The position numbers and the translations under genes were made by a program. From a virus: a stretch of DNA of 24,440 nt. Positions 11,563 through 20,678 of this stretch are shown here, piece after piece. How positions within the stretch are numbered: position 1 is the stretch's first letter; each line of letters starts with the position of its first letter. The notes beneath the pieces are model-generated. The model was not told where the DNA came from. It ran no database searches and saw only the letters and a list, made by a program, of their open reading frames with translations. The stretch covers positions 1-24,440 of the IMG/VR virus record IMGVR_UViG_3300010885_003947, one strand, 5' to 3'.

Positions 11563-13839
11563 ATGGGTCTAATCGACCGTATTGCAAAAGCCGTAGCAGA
11601 TCAGATCGAAAAAGCACCTAGTAACCTTCCGGCTGGTTCTGTTGTCATGTCCGAGCAAGATATGAGAAACGCAAGTCAGCAAAACACCTACGGGCAACAG
11701 ACACCGCTACCGCGCAACCCTCTTATGGCTGGCGTACCGTTCGGTCCGGGTATGCCTATTATGCCGGGCGCGATCAACCCGCTAAGACCTGACGGACGAC
11801 CTGACCCTAGACGTTACGAATACCAAGTAGCGCAGAACCTCAACATCGGCACAGAGCAAAAACTCGTACAATTCAAGACACTTCGGGGAGCCGCAGAACA
11901 GATCGATATCGTGCGTAGATGCGTCGAAGTATTGAAGGCTAAAATCTCTGGGTTGGACTGGGATATCGTAATTGCTGAAGATGCTAGTGAAAAGATTATT
12001 GCCGAGATCGGTGGAGATCACACTCGCGCAATGAGTGAAGCACGTCGCAAGTTTTCGGATGATATTTACAGACTGCGTACATTCTGGGAAAACCCTGACC
12101 GATCTAATGGTTTAACTTTCATCGACTGGATGATGATGAGCCTAGAGGAAATCCTAGTGCTAGATGCGTGGGCTATCTGGCCGCAGAAAACAGTCGGTGG
12201 AGATTTATACGGTTTCCAAATTCTCGACGGTTCAACAATTAAACCAATGCTCGACGATCGCGGAATGCGCCCGATGCCGCCGCAAGCGGCTTACCAGCAA
12301 ATACTCTACGGGTTTCCTCGCACAGAGTTTCAAGCAAACTCAGACGACCCAAATGCAGACGGTGAATTTACCGCAGACGATCTAAGTTATTTCATACGCA
12401 ACCGCAGGGCTAACTCGGTATATGGCTCGTCACCTGTTGAGAGATGCCTACCGTTAGCCGATCTGTATCTACGTCGTCAGCAATGGCTACGCGCTGAATA
12501 CACCGACGGCGTAACCCCTGAGATGATGCTTACCTCAGATGCCGACTTCGGTAATGACCCGTTGGTAATGAAGCAGTACGAAAACATAATCAACGACAAC
12601 CTAGCAGGGCAGACAGAACAGAGAAAGCGCGCACTCATTCTTCCGGCAGGTCTTAAGCCTGAATTTTACGAAGGCTACGGCGAGAAGTTTAAGTCTGCGC
12701 TAGATGAGTACCTCATCACTTCGATAACTGGACACTTCGGCGTACTGCCTACCGAGATCGGGTTTAGTGCAAAGGGTGGACTAGGTGCATCGGGTCACCA
12801 AGCAGGGGAAGCAGAAGCCGCGCAAAATATCGGAGTCGCACCTCTCGCTCAATGGATTTCTAAGATGATTACGAACATCTCTTATACGTATCTCGGAATG
12901 CCACGCGAACTCGAATTTAAGTTTATGACTAGCGAGATTCACGACAACGAAGCCGCCGCAAAGAAATCAGACTTAGAACTACGCGGTGGAACTAAGACAA
13001 TGAACGAGCGCAGATCAGAACTCGGACTGCCACTACTCGAAACACCTGCGGCAGATCAACCTATCCTCGTCGCTGGTAATGGCGTGTATCTGTTCACACC
13101 TGAAGGAATAGTCAACGCGGCAAGTCCGGGCGCAGGTCTATCTTCACAGGATGCAGAGGTCGACCCAATCGCACCGACTGAGCCAGAACAAAAACCGGAA
13201 GCACCTAAAGAAACTGCCGTGCCTGATTTCGAGAAGGCTGGCGTGCCGAGTAAGTCTGAAGTAAAGGATGCGCTATCTCGTTTGGCAGTATTACCTAATG
13301 AAGCGGCAGAACATCCTGCATCAGATGACCCAGACCAGTTAGCAAACTCAGTCGAAAGCCCGTGGCCGATTATTGAAACTGTCGAAGGTAACTACATAGT
13401 CGACCCTGATGTATGGACTAAAGCCCAGTTAACTCTCGTGACAATTAAAGAACTGTACGGCACCAATTACGGCATGAACCGTAAAAATGTAGCGAAACAT
13501 ATCGAGTCAATGGGTCAGGCACTTACTCCGTATCGTGGCTACCCTCTCGTTTACAACGATGGCGAAAGAAACATCATCATCGACGGGCATCACAGACTAT
13601 TCGCAATGTGGCTACTAGGGATGGAGCAAGCCCCTGTCTGGTTGGGAACTCCCGACATGGCAAAGGAAGCCGCCGCAGAGGTTAAAGCATTTCTAAAGTG
13701 GGCTAAAAAAGGTGGAGCCAATCGCAGGGATTTCGACTTTAAGGCACTCGACCCAATCGTTGCAGATGCGCTCAATCGTTGCGCCTTCGATGGGGACATG
13801 GATACCGCCTACTCGCTCGCAAAGGCTTACACTCAATGA
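11563..13839 (+). CDS. portal protein with C-terminal ParB/Srx-like domain
   Basis: A 758-residue protein, longer than usual portals (about 450-550). Residues 85-510 are the portal: RRCVEVLKAKISGLDWDIVI, the clip/stem region with SPVERCLPLADLYLRRQQW, and LITSITGHFGVLPTEIGFS. It forms the dodecameric ring through which DNA enters. Residues 510-600 are a Pro/Glu/Ala linker. Residues 600-700 form a ParB/sulfiredoxin-like domain with IIIDGHHRLFAMW (D674-G-H-H-R678). The final 55 residues (FLKWAKKGGANRRDFDFKAL) match tails seen on portal or capsid proteins. AAGGGG precedes the start. What the ParB-like domain does on a portal is unknown. Confidence 0.88.
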   Translation: MGLIDRIAKAVADQIEKAPSNLPAGSVVMSEQDMRNASQQNTYGQQTPLPRNPLMAGVPFGPGMPIMPGAINPLRPDGRPDPRRYEYQVAQNLNIGTEQKLVQFKTLRGAAEQIDIVRRCVEVLKAKISGLDWDIVIAEDASEKIIAEIGGDHTRAMSEARRKFSDDIYRLRTFWENPDRSNGLTFIDWMMMSLEEILVLDAWAIWPQKTVGGDLYGFQILDGSTIKPMLDDRGMRPMPPQAAYQQILYGFPRTEFQANSDDPNADGEFTADDLSYFIRNRRANSVYGSSPVERCLPLADLYLRRQQWLRAEYTDGVTPEMMLTSDADFGNDPLVMKQYENIINDNLAGQTEQRKRALILPAGLKPEFYEGYGEKFKSALDEYLITSITGHFGVLPTEIGFSAKGGLGASGHQAGEAEAAQNIGVAPLAQWISKMITNISYTYLGMPRELEFKFMTSEIHDNEAAAKKSDLELRGGTKTMNERRSELGLPLLETPAADQPILVAGNGVYLFTPEGIVNAASPGAGLSSQDAEVDPIAPTEPEQKPEAPKETAVPDFEKAGVPSKSEVKDALSRLAVLPNEAAEHPASDDPDQLANSVESPWPIIETVEGNYIVDPDVWTKAQLTLVTIKELYGTNYGMNRKNVAKHIESMGQALTPYRGYPLVYNDGERNIIIDGHHRLFAMWLLGMEQAPVWLGTPDMAKEAAAEVKAFLKWAKKGGANRRDFDFKALDPIVADALNRCAFDGDMDTAYSLAKAYTQ

Positions 13840-14711
13840 CTTCGGGCGTTCATCAAATCGATGGACGGATAGCCAGTAAAGCGGCAGTCAAAATACGCGC
13901 CGCATTAAAACAAAGCATCGATGCGAGGCAAGTCATTACAGATTACGCCATGACTCATCCAACGGTAAGCGAGTTTATTTCGCAAGATCGCGCAAGGGCT
14001 AGAGCGTGGGCAATGCACAACGTCACGCTAGACCACGAAGCCCTAGAAGCCGCGCTAAAGCGACACTACGCGACGATGTATGTAGTAGGGGTTGCATCAA
14101 CTTACGACGATTTTGGCAGGATTCTCAGGGCTAAGAAGGCAGAGAAAAAGCCACCGCATAACTGGGATGCGATGGGTTGGGCAAAAGATGTTTTAACTCA
14201 TTCGATCGACTGGCAAACATGGGAGCCTGGAAACAAAGTAGGGGAAGCGTTACTACGTCAGCCGGGCGGGTTAGAGAAACTTCTCAACGGCATAAAGATT
14301 AAATCGGCAGAGATGAAGGGAACCAGTTACGACTTACTAGGTAGCAAACTTGCAGACGGGTTAGCAATAGGCGCAAGTCCTACGCGACTCTCGGAGATGA
14401 TTCAGGATTCAATCGCAAACCCTGAGCGTTCTCTAATGATCGCACTTACTGAAGGCTCGCGCGCCGCTAACTTCGCCGCTAAAGATTCTTTCGAGTCGCT
14501 AGGTGTTGAAAAAATACAATGGTCGTCGGCAGACCCAGACGATGAAGAGTGCGACATCGATGGAGAAGTAACAGAGATCGATGGCGTTTTCAGTAATGGT
14601 CTAGGAATAGACGATATGCCCGTACACCCTAACTGTCGTTGCTTAATTACTACCCCGCCAGATTTACCAGAGGGATTCGTGCCATTCGCAGACGATGAAG
14701 AAATAGAATAA
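13836..14711 (+). CDS. MuF/SPP1 gp7-like minor head protein
   Basis: A 291-residue head morphogenesis protein. The helical N-terminal two thirds end in GLAIGASPTRLSEMIQDS and RSLMIALTEGSRAANFAAKD, the conserved MuF helices. The C-terminal motif IQWSSADPDDEECDIDGEV ... MPVHPNCRC (HPNCRC at 264-269) is diagnostic. Such proteins sit next to the portal inside the prohead and may be ejected. The first C-x2-C pair of typical MuF zinc sites is reduced to a single Cys here. ATG 13836 makes an ATGA overlap with the portal stop. A longer in-frame start at 13779 lies inside the portal gene. Confidence 0.85.
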   Translation: MTSGVHQIDGRIASKAAVKIRAALKQSIDARQVITDYAMTHPTVSEFISQDRARARAWAMHNVTLDHEALEAALKRHYATMYVVGVASTYDDFGRILRAKKAEKKPPHNWDAMGWAKDVLTHSIDWQTWEPGNKVGEALLRQPGGLEKLLNGIKIKSAEMKGTSYDLLGSKLADGLAIGASPTRLSEMIQDSIANPERSLMIALTEGSRAANFAAKDSFESLGVEKIQWSSADPDDEECDIDGEVTEIDGVFSNGLGIDDMPVHPNCRCLITTPPDLPEGFVPFADDEEIE

Positions 14712-14754
14712 AAATATCGGTACAATTTAACAATAATCTGAAAGAGGAAATCCA

Positions 14755-15039
14755 ATGGCACTAATTCATACAAACGTAACAGTCGGAACTACTGCGACAC
14801 CTCTAGTCACTCTTCCTAATGGCGTTGGTTATGTTGCCGTCTCTATTCAGAACAGGGATACGGTCGCTATCGCAGTCGGCGATGCAAATATAACGATGGC
14901 ATCAGGGGCTAACGGTGGTCACACTATCGCCGCAACTACTGGAACTTATCAGGTCTGGATGCACGGTAACGAAACTATCTACGGAATTTCAGCCGCGGGA
15001 ACTTCAACAGGCGCAGTATCTATTATCTATCCGGCGTAA
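14755..15039 (+). CDS. small beta-rich virion protein, possible capsid decoration
   Basis: A 94-residue protein made almost entirely of short beta strands with Gly/Thr/Ala turns (NVTVGTTATPLVTLPNGVGY ... TYQVWMHGNETIYGISAAG). This composition and length resemble head decoration or fibre-base proteins found between portal and capsid genes, but no catalytic or binding residues are visible. It has a good ribosome site (AAAGAGG). The preceding 43-base gap holds TACAAT (14721), which lacks a -35 and is not called a promoter. Confidence 0.65.
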   Translation: MALIHTNVTVGTTATPLVTLPNGVGYVAVSIQNRDTVAIAVGDANITMASGANGGHTIAATTGTYQVWMHGNETIYGISAAGTSTGAVSIIYPA

Positions 15040-15043
15040 CTAA

Positions 15044-17011
15044 ATGGCAGACACTTTCGTACCGCCTGCTGGCGTAGCAGACGCCGCAAAACGCGCAATC
15101 GACTGGATAGCAGATGGTAAAGCAGGGGATGGATTTACTAGCACGGGCAGAACAAGGGCGGGACAACTTGCAAGACGTGAGGCAGTTTCGCGCGATACCA
15201 TTATGCGAATGGTTAGTTTCTTCGCTCGTCATGAAGTTGATAAGAGGGCAGAGGGATTTAGTCAGGGAGAAAAAGGCTATCCATCCGCAGGGCGTGTCGC
15301 TTGGGACGCATGGGGAGGAGATGCTGGCAAATCTTGGGCTGAAAGTATCGCCGCCAAATTGAACAGGGAGAAATCGACTATGGCAAATGACTTCGCTAAT
15401 TCTTACGCCGCGATCATTAAGCAAGAGAAGCAAGAGGACGGGTCGTTACTCGTTTATGGCAAAGCAACCGACGACTCGCTAGATATTGACCAGCAAATCT
15501 GCGATGACGTTTGGCTATCTAGTGCAATGCCTGAGTGGTTCAAGACCGGCGGTAATATACGCGAACAACACTCGTCAATCGCCGCAGGAGTCGCTAAAGA
15601 ATATGAAACTAAAGCCGATGGTCATTATATTAGCGTGCTTGTTGTCGACCCTGTATCTGTTAAGAAAGTGGAGTCAGGCGTTCTCAAAGGTTTCTCAATA
15701 GGCATCAAGTCCCCTAGAGTTGTCAGAGATCAGAAAGCCGCTAACGGCAGAATAATCGACGGGCAGATCGTAGAGATTTCACTCGTTGATAGACCAGCAA
15801 ACCCAAACGCGAAACTCATGCTCGCCAAATCAGTCGAGGGCGAGACTTCGTTGGTACAGGTTGAGGAACTGATCGAGAAGAAAGAACCAGACTACGCCGG
15901 GATGATTCCTGAGCGCAAAGGTTCACCAACAGATAAAGACTTATACGCGCAAGTTATATCAGATGCAAAAAAGAAATTCGACGTGTATCCGTCTGCCGTT
16001 GCTAATGCTTGGGTGTCGGGGGAATACAAACGGCGTGGCGGTACATACTCAAACAAAGAAAAGGAAAAGTCTATGCTCGCAGAAGTTATCAAAGAATTAC
16101 ACGCAGACTCGGCTAAGTTTGACCAAGCCTCGTACGATGCGGCTCGCAAAGGTTTGGCTCAGTTGATTATGTCCGAAGCAAGCGAGATCGGCGACATGGA
16201 CTCAGACGAACGCGACGACATCCAAACTCTATTGCAGGCGTTAAAGCACCTGTTCAATTTCCGCGATGGTGAGATCGATGAAGATCAGGAAGCAGGAATG
16301 CCGCCAATGATTCAACTCGCCGCCGATGCTACTTCCAAAGACTGCGACTGCGACGGATGCGCCGCGTGTGCTAGTGATGGTGGATGCGATGACGACATCT
16401 GTAAAGGTTGCGACAAGATGTCTGCTAAGTCTGCTGACGTTTCTAAGTGCCTACAGTGCGGATGTCATCAAGTCGCTAACGATCACGGGCTAACTCAGGT
16501 TCGCATTACAGGGGCGACACCAACTAACGAAATGGGCAACGTATCAACGGCAACGATCATAACCCCAGAGCAAAACGCGGGCAGTATTAAATCCGTTGAG
16601 GGTGAAGAAACAGTAACCGAAGAAACAACCGAGCCTACGGTAGAGGCAGAAACTACCGACCATGAGATTCTCGACGAGAAGTCGGTTACGGCTATTATCG
16701 AGAAAGCAGTAAAGAGTGCAACTGATTCAGTCAGGTCGGAGATCGATGAACTTCGAGTCGCAACTAAGGCGGCAGAGGCTAAAGCGATGGAACTTGAAAC
16801 AGAACTAACAGTCGCAAAATCTGCGGCGGCATCAGGTGGTCCGAAAAGGGCTGGTCGTGCCGTGGCAACAGATACCAACGAACTACTAATTAAAGCCGCT
16901 GAGTATCGACTCAAAGCATCAGCGACAACAGACCCAATACTCGCAAAAGGTTATAAGGCGTTAGAAAAGGAATTCCTATCTAAAGTCGCACCAACCCAAA
17001 GCGAAGACTAA
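15044..17011 (+). CDS. capsid maturation protease-scaffold polyprotein with Cys cluster
   Basis: A 655-residue multi-domain protein. (a) Residues 5-108: an N-terminal module with PPAGVADAAKRAIDW, MRMVSFFARHEVDK and SAGRVAWDAWGGDAG, often fused to phage proteases. (b) 115-262: an XkdF/S78-like prohead serine protease with H176 in REQHSSIA, S218 in LKGFSIG and VEISLVDRPANP. (c) 285-336: a small module with DLYAQVISDAKKKFDVYPSA ... YKRRGGTY, as in DUF5872-type domains. (d) 434-475: ten cysteines and a His, a metal-binding cluster. (e) 540-650: an acidic linker then a coiled coil, probably the scaffold. It should template and then mature the capsid lattice. Met113 (15380) and Met344 (16073) have ribosome-like sites and may give shorter products. 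Confidence 0.85.
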   Translation: MADTFVPPAGVADAAKRAIDWIADGKAGDGFTSTGRTRAGQLARREAVSRDTIMRMVSFFARHEVDKRAEGFSQGEKGYPSAGRVAWDAWGGDAGKSWAESIAAKLNREKSTMANDFANSYAAIIKQEKQEDGSLLVYGKATDDSLDIDQQICDDVWLSSAMPEWFKTGGNIREQHSSIAAGVAKEYETKADGHYISVLVVDPVSVKKVESGVLKGFSIGIKSPRVVRDQKAANGRIIDGQIVEISLVDRPANPNAKLMLAKSVEGETSLVQVEELIEKKEPDYAGMIPERKGSPTDKDLYAQVISDAKKKFDVYPSAVANAWVSGEYKRRGGTYSNKEKEKSMLAEVIKELHADSAKFDQASYDAARKGLAQLIMSEASEIGDMDSDERDDIQTLLQALKHLFNFRDGEIDEDQEAGMPPMIQLAADATSKDCDCDGCAACASDGGCDDDICKGCDKMSAKSADVSKCLQCGCHQVANDHGLTQVRITGATPTNEMGNVSTATIITPEQNAGSIKSVEGEETVTEETTEPTVEAETTDHEILDEKSVTAIIEKAVKSATDSVRSEIDELRVATKAAEAKAMELETELTVAKSAAASGGPKRAGRAVATDTNELLIKAAEYRLKASATTDPILAKGYKALEKEFLSKVAPTQSED

Positions 17012-17034
17012 TCAAACACTCGAAAGGAAATAAA

Positions 17035-18696
17035 ATGGCATTAACCGCACCTAAAGCGGCAGACCTCTTCGGTGACGAAACCTCACCTAAGAAAGCCGCT
17101 AAGCGCATGGACGAGTTTCAAGACTCGTTAAATAAATCTTTCACACTTCCAAATACATCAGGACTAACACCGGAGCAAGACCCTACTGCGGCACTCGAAG
17201 CACTAGCCGCTACAAAGTCATTAGCACCGGAAGCCCTTGCAGGTCTTAACAATGCGATCGCCTCTCAGCGTTTAGCGTTACAGGATATGCAGAAAGACAT
17301 CACACTCACAAGCCCATTATCTACATCGTTTGCGGCGTTTGACTTGGAAGCACCTGCAAAGTTGCTTACACCTCGCCCAACTCCACTTCGTAACAAAATC
17401 CCACGCAAAAAAGGCGTAGGAACCAGCCACAGAGTAAAGAGAATCACAGGGTTTACAGGTACAGGCACCGGAGGTCAGGGACAAATCTGGCCGGGCGTAA
17501 CAGAATCAACAACTACCTCGTTCGGTTCTATTGCGTTCGAGCGTGGCGCAAAGATCAGTTATACATCTGACGACTTGATCTTGCCTTACAACTCTTACTC
17601 GCTATCCGATAGCGTTTCATTCGATGCTAACTTCTCAGGACTTGGATACCAAGACCTTCGCCAGTTGTCATCAACTTCTACACTCTATGCAACTATGCTC
17701 ATGGAAGAACGCATGATGCTTATGGCTCGCGGAACTGCAACAGGTTACGCAGGTGCGCTATCTGCACCAACCGTAACAATCACCGCACCATCGCCAGCAA
17801 CAGGACAGGTCAAAGTACCTGACAACACTTACTACATCTACGTCACCGCCGATGCTGGTATCTCTGGCTCAGGTTTTGGTGAGTCAATCGTTACGACCGT
17901 TGCTTCACAGGCGGCTTCTTCACAGGTTCTAAAATTCGTCATCACACCTGTAACCGGCGCACTTGGCTACAACATCTACATCGGTACAACTACTGGCGTT
18001 GCTAACGCTAAGTATCAGGGAACCATCAAAGGAACAACAGGTTATGTTGTCGGTACTGGTTCTACATCAGTCGGCGATACACTCGTTTACAACTCAACAA
18101 GCACCATTCTTGCCTCTCGCGCGTCTGCGGATACTTCTGCATACTCAACAGGTTACGATGGAATCTTGACAACTGTTCTCGGTGCCAATACTGGTTACAA
18201 CTACAACATCAACACAACATTCTCGAACACCAATCCGGGCATCGAGTTTCAAGTTGTGTTCGCTAACCTCTACAACTCAGTAAAGGCAGACCCAGACGAA
18301 ATCTTGCTTAACGGTTCAGATCGTAAGCAACTCTCTGACGCTATCAAGGGTTCGGCTAACGCTAACTACCGCCTACAAATCTCACAGGATGAAACAAGCG
18401 GAGTTACCTACGGTTCAGTCGTTAACGGAATCGTGAACGAGACTACTGGAAAGTCAGTACCTCTCACCGTGCATCCGTGGTTGCCGCAGGGCGTTGCGCC
18501 TGTATTGTCTTATACCTTGCCAATTCCTGACACCGAGGTTTCGGACGTCTGGTCTAACTACATGGTGCAGGACTACATGGGCATACAATGGCCGGTCACG
18601 CAATTCGCGTACGAATTTTCCACCTACTTCCGTGGAACTTTCTTCTGCGTAGCACCAACATGGAACGGCGCAGTATCCGGCATCGTTTCTGCATAG
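17035..18696 (+). CDS. major capsid protein with inserted Ig/FN3-like domain
   Basis: A 553-residue HK97-fold capsid protein, called from its position after the protease, its strong ribosome site (CGAAAGGAAATAAA) and typical segments: an N-terminal arm (1-100) possibly removed by the protease, PLRNKIPRKKGVGTSHRVKR, SIAFERGAKISYTSDDLILP, then EFQVVFANLYNSVKADPDEI and MGIQWPVTQFAYEF near the end. Residues about 241-352 are an insertion rich in Thr, Val and Tyr with PDNTYYIYVTADAG and GALGYNIYIGTTTGVA, an FN3/Ig-like beta domain likely displayed on the capsid surface. A terminator follows within 20 bases of the stop. Confidence 0.88.
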   Translation: MALTAPKAADLFGDETSPKKAAKRMDEFQDSLNKSFTLPNTSGLTPEQDPTAALEALAATKSLAPEALAGLNNAIASQRLALQDMQKDITLTSPLSTSFAAFDLEAPAKLLTPRPTPLRNKIPRKKGVGTSHRVKRITGFTGTGTGGQGQIWPGVTESTTTSFGSIAFERGAKISYTSDDLILPYNSYSLSDSVSFDANFSGLGYQDLRQLSSTSTLYATMLMEERMMLMARGTATGYAGALSAPTVTITAPSPATGQVKVPDNTYYIYVTADAGISGSGFGESIVTTVASQAASSQVLKFVITPVTGALGYNIYIGTTTGVANAKYQGTIKGTTGYVVGTGSTSVGDTLVYNSTSTILASRASADTSAYSTGYDGILTTVLGANTGYNYNINTTFSNTNPGIEFQVVFANLYNSVKADPDEILLNGSDRKQLSDAIKGSANANYRLQISQDETSGVTYGSVVNGIVNETTGKSVPLTVHPWLPQGVAPVLSYTLPIPDTEVSDVWSNYMVQDYMGIQWPVTQFAYEFSTYFRGTFFCVAPTWNGAVSGIVSA

Positions 18697-18712
18697 TAAG
18701 TAATTAAGTACG

Positions 18713-18742
18713 GGGGAGAGGGTCGCACGTGGCTCTCTCCCC
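18713..18742 (+). terminator. hairpin terminator after capsid gene
   Basis: GGGGAGAG (18713-18720) pairs with CTCTCCCC (18735-18742). One G-U and one G-C pair extend the stem inward, and TATTTAAT follows. The T-run is weak, so partial termination is likely, which would favour capsid mRNA over downstream genes. Confidence 0.72.
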
Positions 18743-18761
18743 TATTTAATAAGGGGGCAAA

Positions 18762-19049
18762 ATGGCACGGCTAGTACCGAGGGACGGGTTCGCTAAAGAG
18801 GTAGAGATAAATCGCCAGTCAGGTGCGAAAGTATTGCGTGCTGATAAAAGTGGACTCTACTCAGTTGAAAACCCGCAAGACATCAAAGCATTAAAGGCAG
18901 AGGGATTCTACGAAGGCAATTTAGCACTACACACCGAGGGCGATGGGCAACGAGGCTACACCTGCACGAAATGCGGGTTTGGTAGTTGGTTCAAGTTATG
19001 TTCACGATGTGGGCACGACCAAGCAAGTCCTAAAACAGACGGAGATTAA
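18762..19049 (+). CDS. zinc-ribbon hypothetical protein
   Basis: A 95-residue protein. The N-terminal part has a beta strand and a helix (SVENPQDIKALKAEGFYEGN). The C-terminal part holds a clear zinc ribbon, C68-x2-C71-x8-C80-x2-C83. Its start shares the leader AAGGGGGCAAAATG with the chaperone gene at 21771. It lies between the capsid and connector genes, where head-completion factors are usual. Its role is unknown. Confidence 0.72.
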   Translation: MARLVPRDGFAKEVEINRQSGAKVLRADKSGLYSVENPQDIKALKAEGFYEGNLALHTEGDGQRGYTCTKCGFGSWFKLCSRCGHDQASPKTDGD

Positions 19050-19051
19050 AA

Positions 19052-19948
19052 ATGGCGTCAGCGTTTTCACCTATAACTCAGTTTCAGTCGGGGTCGTACC
19101 TAACGATCGCAGAATATAAGAACGCGCCTACTGCTATTGACTACTCGAACCTCGTAACAGGTGGAACGTCTGCCCAACAAGATGCAGAACTCGCGGCAGT
19201 TATTCAGCGAGCATCGTCTTACATTGACATTTATGTAAACCAACCCCTAATCGCGCAGAACTTTCTTGAACAGTCGCGTACTCGCATGACCCAAGAGGGG
19301 TTTCTAGTGATTTCCCCAGACTTTAATAACGTGGTGTCTCTGAACTCTCTACAATACGGCGCAGTCCCGACTAATTTAGTGACCGCAAGCGCACAGTCGT
19401 TGCTTAGTTGCTGGTTCGAGAAATCTCAAATTATCTATCCACTATCTCAGTTAGGGCTTACCTATTCGTCACAAGGTCCGCTATCTTTCGGTTTTCCACC
19501 ATCTACGCGGTCAAAGATTTATGCGTCCTATAACTACACGGCTGGCTATTGCAACGGAAACATATTGACTGCTACGGCTGGCTCTACCTCTTTCACAATG
19601 ATCGACCCTATTGGTCTGACTGCTGGAACTGTCGTAACTATCTATGACGGGCAATACACCGAGCAGGTTACAGTTTCTCCGACTTATGTTTATGGGTCAA
19701 GCACCGTAAACGTCACTACCGCACTTCAGTACGCACACGCTAAAGGCGTGGCGGTGGGCAATATGCCGCAAGCAGTTAAGCAAGCCGCTATCTTAGTTAC
19801 CACAGACTTCCTGAAGGTTCGCGGTGATTCATCGCTAACAATGTCAGTAACTACTCGCGCGACATCTGGACCGAGTGTTCAGGATATTATCGGGTCAGAT
19901 ATTGCACTTGCTAAAGAATTACTCGCACCATTCCGACGGATGCGCTAA
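19052..19948 (+). CDS. head-tail connector (adaptor) with inserted beta domain
   Basis: A 298-residue protein fitting the gp6/gp15-type adaptor that binds under the portal. The helical parts are LAAVIQRASSYIDIYVNQPL near the start and NMPQAVKQAAILVTTDFLKV plus GSDIALAKELLAPFRR at the end. KIYASYNYTAGY (155-166) is the usual strand before the second helical part. Residues 168-236 are extra compared with typical adaptors and form a beta insertion (TVVTIYDGQYTEQVTV ... ALQYAHAKGVAV). Position after the capsid and before the tail terminator agrees. Confidence 0.75.
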   Translation: MASAFSPITQFQSGSYLTIAEYKNAPTAIDYSNLVTGGTSAQQDAELAAVIQRASSYIDIYVNQPLIAQNFLEQSRTRMTQEGFLVISPDFNNVVSLNSLQYGAVPTNLVTASAQSLLSCWFEKSQIIYPLSQLGLTYSSQGPLSFGFPPSTRSKIYASYNYTAGYCNGNILTATAGSTSFTMIDPIGLTAGTVVTIYDGQYTEQVTVSPTYVYGSSTVNVTTALQYAHAKGVAVGNMPQAVKQAAILVTTDFLKVRGDSSLTMSVTTRATSGPSVQDIIGSDIALAKELLAPFRRMR

Positions 19949-20439
19949 TGGCAGTCGGCAGAACGCAACTACGATCTACTCTTTACTCGTACCTTACGGG
20001 TGCGGCTATTCCAAATCTGGGGCAAGTATTTACGTCATTTCCTAAGCGCATAAACTTTCAGATCAACTCAACCGCTGGACAGATGAGCAGAGCCGCCGCA
20101 GTTATATTTATTCAGAGTGAGCGCGAGACTCGTCTGGCTATTGGTGGAGCGACTAATGGTTGGAAGCGCGTTGATTTTCAAGTTATCTTACAAGTCTTTC
20201 ACCACTCGCTACAAAATAATGCCGAAGATGCCATGTCGGATTTTGATACACTTATAGACAACATCAAAAACACTTTACGCGCTAGTCATAACTTCGGAGA
20301 TACTTCGCAGGTGAACGTCTGGCAGGGTGCGGAACCTGTTATCGATGCGTCTTACGGCGAACCTGTTACCTCAGACAATGGAGCAACGGAGACGTGGGCA
20401 GAACTTCGATTCGATGTAACTCAGATGATTCAGGCTTAG
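19948..20439 (+). CDS. tail terminator / head-tail completion protein
   Basis: A 163-residue protein with alpha/beta order: RTQLRSTLYSYLTGAAIPNL, AAVIFIQSERETRLAIGG, KRVDFQVILQVFHHSL, then the helix AMSDFDTLIDNIKNTLRASH and a final pair of strands. This matches small neck proteins that cap the tail tube and join it to the connector. It begins with a TAATG one-base overlap on the connector gene, so the two are co-translated. No sequence motif is diagnostic, and position weighs heavily in the call. Confidence 0.68.
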   Translation: MAVGRTQLRSTLYSYLTGAAIPNLGQVFTSFPKRINFQINSTAGQMSRAAAVIFIQSERETRLAIGGATNGWKRVDFQVILQVFHHSLQNNAEDAMSDFDTLIDNIKNTLRASHNFGDTSQVNVWQGAEPVIDASYGEPVTSDNGATETWAELRFDVTQMIQA

Positions 20440-20446
20440 GAGAGAA

Positions 20447-20674
20447 ATGGCAACGTACCAATACAACGGCGACGAGGTGCGGGTATTTCCCACACTTGGT
20501 TTAACCTTAAAATCGGGAGATACTTTCGACTCAACAGAGGACATAATCTCTGCGGATGTAACTCTCGCTTCAACATCAAAGAAATCAGCACCGACAGTAG
20601 TACCAGTATCCGAACCAACGTCTGAACCAACACCTGAACCGTCAGCCGCGCCTGACACAACGCAAGGAGCGTGA
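20447..20674 (+). CDS. small protein with Pro/Glu/Thr repeat tail
   Basis: A 75-residue protein with a short beta-like N-terminal half (QYNGDEVRVFPTLGLTLKSG) and a disordered tail with repeated S/T-E-P units (SEPTSEPTPEPSAAPD). The first half resembles small phage proteins that occur before tail tube genes, and the tail may act as a flexible linker or spacer. The ribosome site is strong (AGGAGAG). No function can be assigned. Confidence 0.62.
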   Translation: MATYQYNGDEVRVFPTLGLTLKSGDTFDSTEDIISADVTLASTSKKSAPTVVPVSEPTSEPTPEPSAAPDTTQGA

Positions 20675-20678
20675 GTAA

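Noticed and set aside
16495-16914. 139-residue minus-strand frame
   Set aside because: It is antisense to the coiled-coil end of the protease-scaffold gene. Ser/Val-rich composition is typical of a shadow frame.
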